64,000 nt of DNA, from assembly GCF_028502605.1 (NCBI RefSeq), contig NC_079232.1:2976001-3040000 (forward strand). Reading direction: 5' to 3'. This DNA is from Trichoderma breve (lineage: Eukaryota > Ascomycota > Sordariomycetes > Hypocreales > Hypocreaceae). A model generated the notes under the pieces. It worked only from the letters and a program-made list of their open reading frames with translations. It did not search any database and was not told the origin of the DNA. The translations under genes were made by a program, and so were the position numbers. Below, one piece after another: positions 22,144-32,676 of the stretch (the stretch's first letter is position 1; each line of letters opens with the position of its first letter).

Positions 22144-24727
22144 ATGGCCTCAATGCATACGTATCCTTCCATCACCGAGCCGGGAGTGGCTCAGTCGCCA
22201 GCCATGGGCGTCGATGCCTCCAACCCCAGCGAAGGGGCAAGTCCCTACGACACTTCTTCAATGTCTCAGCAGCCTTCGCCGCACCAGCATCACTTGGGCG
22301 CGTCACATTCGCAGTCACAGCTGCAGTCGCAGTCGCAGGCGCAGCAGTCGCAACAGCAGCAGCAGCAACAGCATCAACAACCGCAGCAGCAACCACAGCG
22401 TAGCGTCAAGCGGCCACGGCCCGTCAAGTCGTGTACCGAGTGTCGGAAGCGCAAGCTGCGATGCGATCGCCTCTGTCCTTGCTCGCAGTGCCAAAAGTCG
22501 AGCCGTCCCTGCAAGTACGCGCCCGACCAGGACTCGGCCAACCTGTCCGAAGGCTCAGACGCAGAGGCAGCTGAGCCAGGCCGGCCAGCCAAGCGCAACT
22601 ACTCGCACAGCACTCTACCCGGGCTGGGCAGCACGTACAGCGATGCTGGCGCCGCCAGACCGACAAAGGCGGGCGATTCGACCAGCCTGCCGTTGCTCGA
22701 GGAGCTGTCCATACGCATGGAGCGGCTGGAGAAGCAGGTCCTCGTGCGAAGCCCCAGCAGGGCCGAGCTCGGCGGCGGCAGAATCGTCGCCGCACCACCA
22801 GAGACAATACGGGGACTGACAGTAAAGCGCGGGGCCCTGCGAACCCGGTATTTCGGGCAAAACGACCCCCGGGTGCTGTTGAATCTGGTAAGTCGGGATC
22901 AGTCGTGTGTCGGAGGGGCAAGTTTTGCTTTCGATTCTTTTGATATTGGGCCAACAAGAAGCTGACTCTCAACGCTCCCCCGTGTTCTAGTTTGACGATG
23001 CAAAGGCATATGTGGCACACAACTTCCAGCGGGAGCCATTCACCAGCTTTGAAGCCCTGCATAAGCATCTACGAGGCGAATTGACAAAGTCACTGACCCC
23101 CATCACCGTCTTTGTGGATTCCATGATGCCCATACACAAGCGAATGACAGACATCTTGCCCAAGAGGGCGGTCTGTGATCGCCTGCTGGCTGCCTATCTC
23201 GACACCTCGGAAACCCAATTTAGAATCCTTCACACTCCAACATTTGTGGAACAGTATAACCAATACTGGCAAGGCAACCCGCAGGCTGAGCATTTCCTGC
23301 CACAGATGCTGTCGGTCTTAGCAGTAGCATCTCGATTCGATACCAAATCCAGGGGATTGGTCCACCAAGAACGCGTAGAAGGCGTGCACATCCCGACTGC
23401 TTGCGCGCTGATTCGAATATGGCTGGACAGCCTCAAAGGCAAGCAACTCGTGGAGCTTGCCACACTGCAAGTCGAGGTGCTGTTGTTACTGGCCAAGAGA
23501 ATGATTATTCCACGGGCACAAGACTCGTGGAATCATCTGGGCTTCGTCGTACGCATGGCAATGTCCATGGGGCTCCACAGAGATCCCTCAGAGTTTGAAC
23601 CGCGGATGACGGTGTTCCATGGGGAGATTCGAAGGAGGCTGTGGTTCACGGTCCTGGACATGGACTTGTACATGTCGATTGCTGCCAACATGCCCTGCCT
23701 TACTCGAGATGGCGACTATTCCTGCCGGCCGCCGCGAAATCTCAACGACGTCGACCTCTACCCAGAAATGACTGAGCTGCCGCCGTCTCGACCCCTGGAC
23801 CAAGCAACAGACAGTCAGATCCAGGTCTATACGGTCATGACTCTCCCCACGCGGATGAGAGTGGCGCACATGATTAATCGCATAGACACCATTCGTGATT
23901 ATCAAGAAGTGCTAGACGTGGGCGGAAAGCTCGACCGCTTCCTTGAGGATATCAACTACATCTTCCCGCGGCATGCAGCCCTCAGCGATGCGCAGAAGAG
24001 CAGGCTCTGGAGAAACCGCGTCATTCTCGATATGCACGTGCGGCGGCCTTTGCTTGCCTTGTACCGACCCTTTGCCATGGCAGCCCCTGAAGCTCCAACG
24101 CAAATCTCACGGGCCTACCTGCGGTCTTGCATGGTCATTTTGAAATACATAGACGAAGTCGATCCTAATCTGCCTCACTTTCAGGACGTTGCTGAAATGT
24201 ACGTGCAGATGCTGCGGCGAGACATTGTCCAGGCGTCCCTGAGCGTTTGCTACTTTATCAGGCCGGCCGTTCGGCCTTCTGCTGATACCGTCATGCTCGA
24301 TCAGCATGGGATACGGTCTTCACCGGCCCCTGTCGATGACTTCCCGGGGTACATACCGGACGACCTGATGCTGTGGACGCCTGCGCGGCTCATTGGCACC
24401 GTGCAGAAGACCATCGATCTCCTGGTTGGCCTTATCCGCGGCAGTGATGTCAAAGACGTTTTGTGCATTGCTGTTGTGCTGGAGAGCGTAAGAAAGGCTG
24501 ATGTTCGAAGCGAAGAGATTACCAACAATTTGTTTGGCTTGCTGGATGCTTGCTTGAGGGCCACCAACGTAACGGCAGATAAGCTGCGCAGTTTATACCT
24601 CGGCAGCGCGAATGACGCGTACTCACATGGAAGGATGCCTTACGTGCAGCAAGGCTACAGCATGGGAGGCCTTTCGGATCCTACCACAGAACTGGGCGGC
24701 TGGATAATGTGGGATGGCTGGGATTGA
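22144..24727 (+). CDS. Zn2Cys6 fungal-specific transcription factor
   Basis: Exons 22144-22887 and 22991-24727 (826 aa). The Gln/Ser-rich N terminus includes a polyglutamine tract. The zinc cluster is at residues 97-123 with spacing CX2CX6CX5CX2CX6C (CTECRKRKLRC...CSQC...C), and an extra Cys lies inside the loop (DRLCPC). A short coiled-coil dimerisation segment (LPLLEELSIRMERLEKQVL) follows. The second exon carries the fungal-specific regulatory (middle homology) domain, with AYLDTSETQFRILHTPTF, MAMSMGLHRDPSEF, RRRLWFTVLDMDLYMS and MHVRRPLLALYRPFA. The ATG at 22144 is preferred; the frame is open further upstream, but only from a TTG. Upstream out-of-frame ATGs at 21963 and 22004 suggest uORF control or a spliced leader. 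The target is unknown. CGGCCG palindromes in its own leader and upstream of the 26-kb divergent pair make those genes candidates. Confidence 0.93.
22309..22399 (+). repeat. CAG/CAA/TCG-CAG coding repeat (polyglutamine)
   Basis: Interrupted CAG, CAA and TCGCAG units encode a Ser-Gln then poly-Gln tract in front of the zinc cluster. Such tracts vary in length between strains and commonly act as activation or spacer segments. Confidence 0.85.
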
Positions 24728-25268
24728 TTCTGACTTTTCTAGTCCGCCTTTTGTGGTTCTGTTCGTCTACTTAATATTCCTTTTATTCTTGTTTATCTGT
24801 CTGCTTGTATCTTTTTGTCTTTTCTATGTTTGCCATCTCTTAATCATGGTTATTTCGTCTTCTTCTACGGCTTGAACGAGCGACGAACGTTATGGTCATT
24901 GGGTTTCCTCCTCATATATAGAGGCTACTGATTGGCGAGTATTGGCTCTGAGTAACATGGTCGGTCACATTCTGTTTGGTTTCTCATAGGAAAGTGAGAG
25001 AGAGAAGGAGATACCCTACGCGCGTTAGTGTTTGGAGCAAGGTGACGAGGCTTTCCACCCTCTTCTTCTTCTTCTTTTTTTTTTTGTCCCTTTCTTCTTT
25101 TGGTTGTATATGTACAATAAAGGGAGGGTGGATATTTATAGGCAAAAAGTATGGCCAACCCGTACCATGAAGTGAATGGCGGGCCTCTGATTAATATATT
25201 GCTATTATACTGTTGTTGCTGCTCTATTCTCCACGTAGATGCAAAACGTTTCTATAACATGATGGCCG
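24728..25268. other. Convergent 3' flanks, no gene
   Basis: This is the T-rich 3' flank of the transcription factor gene (+), with a poly-T/CTT run at 25063-25090, and the 3' flank of the NmrA-like gene (-). Nothing else is recognised. Confidence 0.5.
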
Positions 25269-26017
25269 TTAGTTGGTCAACACCGGCGACTTGCCATCCC
25301 ACTCATTGGACTCTGCCGCCGTGATCAACCATGCTCCCAAGCTTTCCCTGCTGAGGGTCACGTTCCAGCCACATCCCTGACCATTCTCAGGCCACACCTT
25401 GACTTTTGCAGCGGGTCCCTCAGTCAATCTCGGCGCTCTCGCAAGTACGAACGGCACACCACTCTCCCTAATCAAGACATCCGTGTTATTATGGTCCTTG
25501 ACAGCGTACTTCATAGTACTATGGTCCAGAACAGCGCGAAAAGCCCAACTGAGATTCTTCCATGACTCGCGGGCGCCGAAAATGGAGTTTAATACGATCT
25601 TCGGAGGATGTGCGAATGGTGTGGCTGCGATTGCGGCGAGGAGGACGCTTGTTGTGCTTGCGAGGAGGTCGGGGGGAGAGTCTGGGGATAAAGGGGAGAA
25701 GGGGTTGTCGGAGGTGCGGCGCTGGTTGAGGGTTATGAGGATGGAGGAGGGGAGGGATGGTGTTGAGAGGGCTGTTTGGACGTCTTGTTGGGAGGAGGGG
25801 GAGCCTGTATTGGATAAGGGGTTAGTTTGTGGTGTTGTTATACTTGGGGTGGGTGTGGGATTTGCGAGAACGTACCTTTGATGATGGTGAGGTTTGGGTT
25901 TGAGGGGAGGGAGGATGGGTTGCGGGTTAGGACGGTGACGGTGTGGTTGCGAGAGAGGGCGTTGTCGAGGGCGATGCGGCCGTTGCGGCCGGTGGCTCCA
26001 GAGATGAAGATGTGCAT
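25269..26017 (-). CDS. NmrA-like/atypical SDR NAD(P)-binding protein
   Basis: Complement of 26017-25876 and 25804-25269 (225 aa), with a 71-nt intron and canonical GTACGT donor. The N terminus MHIFISGATGRNGRIALDNA carries the GxxGxxG Rossmann dinucleotide-binding motif, followed by VTVLTRNPSSL. This is the typical first third of NmrA-like/atypical short-chain dehydrogenase proteins. Later blocks are KIVLNSIFGARESWKNLS and LIRESGVPFVLARAPRLTEG, the latter matching the YxxLRP-type region of the family. No classical YxxxK catalytic pair is evident, so the role may be redox sensing or reduction of an unknown small molecule. It diverges from the SCPx thiolase gene with 895 bp between starts. Exon-intron structure and family are well supported; function is not. 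Confidence 0.82.
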
Positions 26018-26912
26018 GTTTTATAGATATGGGATGTATAAGATATTAGTGTTGTTGTTGATTTAGAGTGGGAGGATATATATTATAAGTGGTTGATATG
26101 AGGGTATCCTGGTGGTGCGTGTAAGTGAAACCAAGGGTGCAATTAACACAAGTAGAATGTTGGTTTGAATTTATTCGTCTAAATAGAAAGATCAAGATGG
26201 TTATGAGCTTTTACAAAAATTCTACGCAGTCTGGAAATGCCCCTTAAATACGTGTTTCCATCCTTCTGCCATTCGGGCATCTTTGAATCAATCCATCCAC
26301 TCGGCCGATATACTTTCATCGGATCCGTAACTCTCGGCCGGTGAGCCGGTGTAATTCCTTTCAGTCCACTCCTGCGCCGCCGCACTGACAATGCTCGGCC
26401 GAGTTCCTTCAGAGCCCTAATTTGTAATCCCTTGATCCATTCTGTTTCACGTGCATAACACTAAGGCTCATTAACAATCAATCGACGTCTTCTTGTCATG
26501 ACTCCCTTTTTGCCTTTCCGTAGCTTACGGGATACTCTCGGATTAAGATTGTGGCGGGCCCCGAAGCTAAACCCATAGACGAAGCAGGCAGTTTGATCGC
26601 TCCACCAACACCTCGAAACAGAAACGGGTAATACGGGCTGGACGGCCCGCAGTACCTCGGCATCGTTGCCCCGGATCCCAAGGTACGATCAACGGTGTTT
26701 CCCCCGCATTTTGCAACGATGCATACATTCACGTGCATATAAACTGCCGATACTTCTCCTTTTACTCCGTATACGCCGATATAAAAGGGGAGATATATAT
26801 GTGCTGCCCTTGGTAGTAGTTTTTACGAGGCTCTGATGGGTTGAAGGAAAAACAACGAAACATACAACACAAAACGGAGGATATATATATATATCACAAA
26901 ACACGAAACACC
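26018..26912. promoter_or_regulatory. Divergent promoter of the NmrA-like and SCPx thiolase genes
   Basis: This holds three CGGCCG-centred palindromic words: CTCGGCCGA at 26300-26308, CTCGGCCGG at 26333-26341 and CTCGGCCGAG at 26394-26403. It also has TACTCCGTAT near 26764 and a TATA box at 26780-26787. An AT dinucleotide run lies just before the thiolase ATG (26881-26893). Binding by the nearby Zn2Cys6 factor is only a hypothesis. Confidence 0.45.
26780..26787 (+). promoter_or_regulatory. TATA box of the SCPx thiolase gene
   Basis: TATAAAAG lies 126 bp before the thiolase ATG, a normal fungal spacing, and precedes a short untranslated leader. Confidence 0.55.
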
Positions 26913-28289
26913 ATGGCTCCCAAGCAAAAGTCGCCCGTCTACGTCCTCGGCGTGGGCATGACCAAGTTCATCAAGCCCCGGGGCAAGGTCGACTACACCG
27001 AGCTGGGCTACGAGGCCGGCGTCAAGGCGCTGCTGGACGCGCACATCAGCTACGACGACGTGGACCAGGGCATCGCGTGCTACTGCTACGGCGACAGCAC
27101 CTGCGGGCAGCGCGTCTTTTACCAGTTCGGGCTGACCAAGATCCCCGTGTACAACGTCAACAACAACTGCTCGACGGGCTCGACGGGGCTGGCCATGGGC
27201 CGCACGCTCATCGCAAACGGCGCGGCCGACTGCGTCATGGTGGTGGGCTTTGAGAAGATGAACCCGGGCAGCCTGCAGAGCTTCTGGAAGGACCGCGAGA
27301 ACCCGACGGGCACGACGGTCAAGATGATGGCCGAGACGAGAGGCGTCACGAACGCTCCGGGCGCGGCGCAGATGTTTGGCAATGCTGGGAGGGAGTACAT
27401 GGAGAAGTACGGCGCCACGGCAGAGGACTTTGCGGAGATTGCGCGTGTTAATCATGCTCACTCGCCGAATAACCCGTACTCGCAGTTCCAGCAGGTGTAC
27501 ACGCTGGAGGAGGTGCTCAAGTCGCCCACGATCCACGATCCGCTGACCAAGCTGCAGTGCTGCCCTACTTCGGACGGCGGTGCGGCGGCGATCCTGGTGT
27601 CGCAGGAGTTTCTCGACCAGCGGCCGCATCTCAAGGCGCAGGCCGTGGAGATTGCCGGGCAGTGTCTAGCTACGGATGGTGCGAGCGTCTTCTCTCGCAG
27701 TGCGATTGACTTGATGGGCTACGAGATGACGCAGCACGCGGTCAAGACGGCGACGGGCGAGGCGGGCATCTCGCCGCGGGACGTACAAGTCGTGGAGCTG
27801 CACGACTGCTTCAGCGCAAACGAGATGGTGGCCATTGACGCCCTCGGGCTGAGCGACAAGGGCAAAGCGCACGAGTTGGTGCGCAAGGGCGACATCACGT
27901 ACGGCGGAAAGTATCTCGTCAACCCGTCCGGAGGGCTCATCTCAAAGGGCCACCCGCTGGGCGCTACGGGCATTGCGCAGTGCGCTGAGCTGGTCTGGCA
28001 CCTGCGCGGGTGGGCGAACAACCGGAACGCTCCCAAGACGCGATACTGCCTGCAGCATAACCTTGGCCTGGGCGGCGCCGTGGTGGTTACGGTGTACAGA
28101 CGTGCGGACGGGGGCGTTGCGCCGAAGTTGGATTCGAGGGCGGTTGGGGAGGTGAATGGGCTGGGATACAATCCTGCGGTGGAGGCCAGGGGGTTTACGA
28201 AGACGCAGGCGGAGGCGGTGATGAGCAAGAAGGCGAGGAATGATTGGGCGCTGCAGGATACGCTGCAAAAGGTTGAGTCGCGGTTCTAG
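26913..28289 (+). CDS. SCPx-type thiolase (non-specific lipid-transfer protein/3-ketoacyl-CoA thiolase family)
   Basis: Single exon, 458 aa, start CACCATGG. The protein belongs to the thiolase superfamily, SCPx branch, which cleaves 3-ketoacyl-CoA (including branched-chain) in peroxisomal lipid breakdown. Visible features are the N-terminal VYVLGVGMTKF, the nucleophilic Cys in NVNNNCSTGSTGLAMG, the catalytic His in VELHDCFSANEM, and the C-terminal GGLISKGHPLGATGIAQ. The usual NPGSLQSFW block is also present. The animal SCPx C-terminal SCP2 sterol-carrier domain is absent, so this is the stand-alone thiolase form. The C terminus ends ESRF, not a canonical PTS1, so peroxisomal import is uncertain. 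The gene is GC-rich with strong codon bias. It has a TATA box and shares a divergent promoter with an NmrA-like protein. Confidence 0.92.
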   Translation: MAPKQKSPVYVLGVGMTKFIKPRGKVDYTELGYEAGVKALLDAHISYDDVDQGIACYCYGDSTCGQRVFYQFGLTKIPVYNVNNNCSTGSTGLAMGRTLIANGAADCVMVVGFEKMNPGSLQSFWKDRENPTGTTVKMMAETRGVTNAPGAAQMFGNAGREYMEKYGATAEDFAEIARVNHAHSPNNPYSQFQQVYTLEEVLKSPTIHDPLTKLQCCPTSDGGAAAILVSQEFLDQRPHLKAQAVEIAGQCLATDGASVFSRSAIDLMGYEMTQHAVKTATGEAGISPRDVQVVELHDCFSANEMVAIDALGLSDKGKAHELVRKGDITYGGKYLVNPSGGLISKGHPLGATGIAQCAELVWHLRGWANNRNAPKTRYCLQHNLGLGGAVVVTVYRRADGGVAPKLDSRAVGEVNGLGYNPAVEARGFTKTQAEAVMSKKARNDWALQDTLQKVESRF

Positions 28290-29231
28290 GAGGTTTGATA
28301 CTGTGTCTTGATATCTTTCAATGTTGTCTTGCGTGGAGGAGACGATGTATATGTGACTGTGACTGTGTGCTATGTATTAGTGTGCGAATTGTATGTATGA
28401 CGAGCATCTAGTCTTATGAGTAATGAATACTTTCTGATCCCTTTATGGCAGATCCTGAATTATCACTGGGTAGATATGGTGATGACCGACACATAATTGA
28501 TCCATTGAATGTCTCCGTGTAAGAGCTGAGACTGAGACAAGTGACGATACGTGAACAGGACCAGGCACAAATGACGCAATCAGGCGAAATGGCCTCAAAC
28601 GACAATGAATCAAATCCGAATAAAGGGGCAATTACATATCCATACAAACCAACACATCAATTCGTACTCGTAATTCATCTGGCCCCCCTTCCACTATCTT
28701 CTCCTATTCATGTTCTCACCAAATACTTTCAATCCAACGCCGTGAGCAAGTTTCACATCCTGCCCCCCCAAAGCTCCGTCTAGCGGGGCGCTTGTTTCCC
28801 TCAGCGGTACACTGTACCTACGCAAATCTCCCTCACTACACTCAATTAAGGGCGCCAAACACTTAGACTAGTAAGTATCCGGTACTTGTATTCTAAACCC
28901 CCCCTTGGGACGGACAGAGTTACAGCAATAGAGCCCTTCTATTTGGTGTGGCGCAATTCCCGCTTCAGTGACGAGCAGCCTTTTTTTGGTCTTTGGCGAT
29001 ACCCTTTTTTTGACATCTTAGAAGAGCAATTATTAATCGGCCTTCGTGTCATCTGTCAGCCCTTCATAAAGACTCGCTCGCACCTCTTCTTCTTCTTCTG
29101 CATCATCCCAAACCACAAGCTATTTACCTACCTCTTTCTTCTTTCGCATCCGTCGCAAAAAGCATTTGGCCTTTTTTATCATCGTTCAGATAAGCCAGAT
29201 TACAAACCACCACAACAACAAGACAGCAAAA
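28290..29231 (+). other. Intergenic region upstream of ATX1
   Basis: This holds the thiolase 3' flank and the ATX1 promoter and leader. CT-rich DNA lies at 29080-29160. No further gene or repeat is supported. Confidence 0.4.
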
Positions 29232-29557
29232 ATGGCCGACACGCACACCTACGAGTTCAACGTCACCATGACCTGCGGCGGCTGCTCCGGCGCCATCGAC
29301 CGCGTGCTCAAGAAGCTTGACGGTATGCTGCTTTCTCTTTTCCTTCTTTTCAGTCGTTTTCTTGGGTGGGACTAACGTTGTGTTGTATTGCAGGCGTCGA
29401 GAGCTACGAGGTTTCCCTCGAGAACCAGAGCGCAAAGGTCGTCACTGCGCTGCCCTACGAGACGGTCCTGACGAAGATTGCCAAGACTGGCAAGAAGATT
29501 AACTCTGCGACGGCCGATGGTATTGAGAAGTCGATTGAGATTCCCGCTGCTGCGTAG
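29232..29557 (+). CDS. atx1: Cytosolic copper chaperone ATX1
   Basis: Exons 29232-29322 and 29394-29557 (84 aa), with a 71-nt intron, donor GTATGC and branch ACTAAC. Atx1 carries Cu(I) to the Golgi P-type ATPase Ccc2. The heavy-metal-associated fold is clear: FNVTMTCGGCSGAIDRVLKK contains the MxCxxC copper site (MTCGGC), and the splice joins LDG to VESYEVSLENQSAKV. Lys residues in loop 5 (KTGKKI) match the surface used to dock with the ATPase. Size and domain fit the family. Confidence 0.95.
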
Positions 29558-32500
29558 AGGGAGAGGGAGAGCCTAAGACATGAGAGGGTGGTAGAACAGG
29601 AGAGAGAGATAGGCGGGGGAGAGGACAGCTTTTTTGCTGCTATTATACGTCAAATATTTGAGCGCTTTGTCTCTTTTTTATTAATGAAATGAAATCACGA
29701 GTCCTTTTATGGAGTTTCAAGACTTCGTATTCTGTGTGAGGGATGCGAGGTTCGCCGAGGTGATATGCGAGTGCGTTGTGATGCGTGTTTGTCCATTTGT
29801 GTTCTTTCGGATTTGCTGGAGTATGATGCCTAGGTATTGACTGAGAAAAACGAGTCTGTTCGGTTGAGAGGGACAGATATAAGGTGCATACACATATAGT
29901 AGGGAACAAGAACAAGGACAGGAACAGAAGAAGAAACAGGAACAGGACGAGTATATCCTGTGGCAACTTCATGCAAGCTCGAAGCCCGCATACCTACTCA
30001 TTAATCTCGCTGAGAAGGGGAATTTGATGATTTGTAGATCTGCCAGAGAGGGCCATTGGCTACTACTGACCATGTGCCTGGCAAAGGACTCGTAAACCAT
30101 CTCCATCTCATCCCGCTGCCCGTTGATGCCAACCAATAATCGCATCCCCAACATCCCCAACGCCCGCGAGCTGAAGATGGAAGATCCTCTATCTACAAGG
30201 CACCAAATTCTAGGCCTATCTCCCCCGCATTCCGTAAATCTGCCCTCCGCAGAGCCGGACCGTCGACGGCCGGAAACCTAGACGCTTCGTTTCCCCCCAG
30301 CCCAGTGCATAAATCACAAAGTCCAGGGTAGTCCAATAATCTGTCGGACTTGCGCCCCAACCCGCACTATGCACCCCGGATTATTTCTACTAGGGAAAGA
30401 AAAAGCTGGGGGAAAAAAAGACGAAACAAGCCCCCTCGTCCATACACAAGGGAAGGATAGAAGAATAGGGAAATAGAGCTAATAACAAGAGGGGCATAGT
30501 GGCCCGGGAAAGCCCTCCCGGGAAGTGCTGTAGGCTGGATTAGACAGAGATCCGTTCGAGCGAAGAGCTTATCAGGTCCCGCATCCATCGGCGGAACGGG
30601 GAGACCTGAGGCATTGACGGGCTTGTTTGCTGGGATGTATTGCTGGGAATGGGGATTGGAAGGATCTTGGTGGCTAGGCAGCTGTTCTTTTTTTGATCTG
30701 GATAGGTTGGTTTTCTGGGGAAGAGGAGAGGGTTTGTGGGGGGTTTGTACGACGGCTTCGGGAGAGTTATACCGAGCTGGCTGGCTTGTCATGGGATCTG
30801 ATCTGGGGCTTGGAGCTGGTGAAATGAAGCAAGCCCTCTGATCTATGTTTAGGAGTGTAGCTTGAGTATCTTTGATTTGAATTGTAGCTTGATACTACTA
30901 GTTAGTCAGCCATTGATTGTCTTACTCTCATTCATGAGGTGTCTCTGTTTGTATGCTTGTTTGTTTGTTAGTTGTATCACATATAGTCCTCCTCTGAGCA
31001 TCTTGCTAGCATCGCAACTCCTATCCTCAGAAACCGGTCACAAGGACAAGCATCGAAGCTGCACGGTAAGCAAATACAGCACTGACTCTATCCCCGTCAA
31101 ACCCCCTACCTGCAACGTAAGCCGTCAAACCCCACGCCTATCGTGACACTCGGAGATTCGAGGCCTTGCTCTCCTCCTCTTCCTAACCATCCCCGGATTC
31201 CACGACGCTACTCTGCATCTAGATAGATTCCCCCCTCCCCTCCCTTCCGCCCTTCGAAACATCGTGGCGTGGAGCCCACTTTTGCCCGTGAGTGCCGCTC
31301 AGCATTCTATCTGGCTGTAACTTGTACGTAACTAGATGTTGGATGCATCGGTGGCTGTTCACAGTGGGAAGAAAGAGATACAGCTTGGGCTTGGCGTAAA
31401 GTCAAAGCTTTAGCAACGAATAGCTTCCCCTTGTGTAGCTATCTAGGCATCATTGGCTAGCTGTGTATGATGAAGCGGCTTGAGACGCCGGGTATGCAGG
31501 AAGAATGGGAAATGATAGGACCAACACTTTGGTTTCTCTTGAAGAATTCCGTTGCACCTAGCGCTGCACACCTTTCTTTTCTTGCTTCATTCTGTATCTT
31601 TGTTGGTCGCTCATTGCATGGGGATCTGCGTCGGAGTTGAAGAGTTTGTTGTGATAATACAACATTGACTTGAGTCAACTTACATGAGGTACATTGTATA
31701 CTGCTGCCCACTTTAGTACAGAGTGACATTGTAAAAGTCGTATAGATGCATGGAAGCAAACCAGGACTGAGAGTGCATCATACTGACTTATACGGCTATG
31801 CAATACTTTCCCAATGCAGTAAGAATTGGAGATACTGTGTAAAACAACAATCTTTAGTCTATGAATTTCAATAAAAATATTAATTGAAAACTCGGATTAA
31901 AAAAGAGGATAAAAGAGGAACCGGGACAGTGTGACGACACAACAGTCTACAATTGAACACGGGTTTTCTGTGACTCTTCGACAACAAGGATCTGCCCTTA
32001 AACGAGACCGGGCGTTCTGCGGGGGCATCGCTCGACGAAAGAAACAATCGAAAAAAAGGGCCAACGGCGCAAATCACGGCCAATTCGACTGCGCGGACAT
32101 GAGGATGTGGCTTGCTTTTGGCGAGGTGGCATGCCGCATGCATCTGATATGGTTTGATGGCATGATGCGCCATGGCATGACATTTGCTGCGCCGGCGGGG
32201 CTTGTTCTGCAGCTTGTTCTAATGCTGCATGGCACCCCCCTGTAGCCCTTCAGTTTCTCCGACGCCGCGCTCAAATCAACCACCAGCCTCGACGGACTAC
32301 GCGTGCGACGCCGGCTCTGTTTCTGCAATCTAGCATTGGTTGATTGGTATTTTCACTGGGCTTTGATGGGATTGCCACTGTGTGCAGGCGAACGTCACAC
32401 CAATCATGGCTTCGGTCCGTCCAGCCGAACGACGAACGAGATGGATGCGTCCTATCGGCCATGATATCACTGCCGTACGTGGGATGTAGCTGAGGGCTTC

Positions 32501-32676
32501 AAGGAGAAACGAGTATAAAGGAGCCGGTTCGTCTCCTGGATTGAACCGTTTCTCTATAGCTTGTCTCTCCAGACTCTCCTCTCAGCATCACATTTCTTCT
32601 TGAAAACAGTTTCAATCTCGACTCAATTCCTATTTCCCATCTATTCAATCTACAACTTCAACTCCCAACATCCATC
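29558..32676. other. 3.1-kb gene-poor region
   Basis: No convincing coding gene is present. ORFs here (for example 30367-30792 minus, 31931-32245 plus) lack protein character or are short. The right end is the alcohol dehydrogenase promoter, with TATAAAG at 32514. No tRNA, repeat array or transposon terminal repeats are recognised. An unannotated non-coding RNA cannot be excluded. Confidence 0.4.
32514..32520 (+). promoter_or_regulatory. TATA box of the alcohol dehydrogenase gene
   Basis: TATAAAG lies about 157 bp before the ATG and is followed by a CT-rich leader, the usual layout of a strongly expressed fungal glycolytic/fermentative gene. Confidence 0.5.

Noticed and set aside
22004..22819. 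271-codon ORF overlapping the Zn2Cys6 gene as a second protein
   Set aside because: It reads the CAG repeat and zinc-cluster DNA in another frame and gives Ser/Arg/Pro-rich sequence; kept only as a possible regulatory upstream ORF.
26823..27629. 268-codon minus-strand ORF over the SCPx thiolase
   Set aside because: Arg/His/Ala-rich mirror of the thiolase codons; the plus strand has all catalytic motifs.
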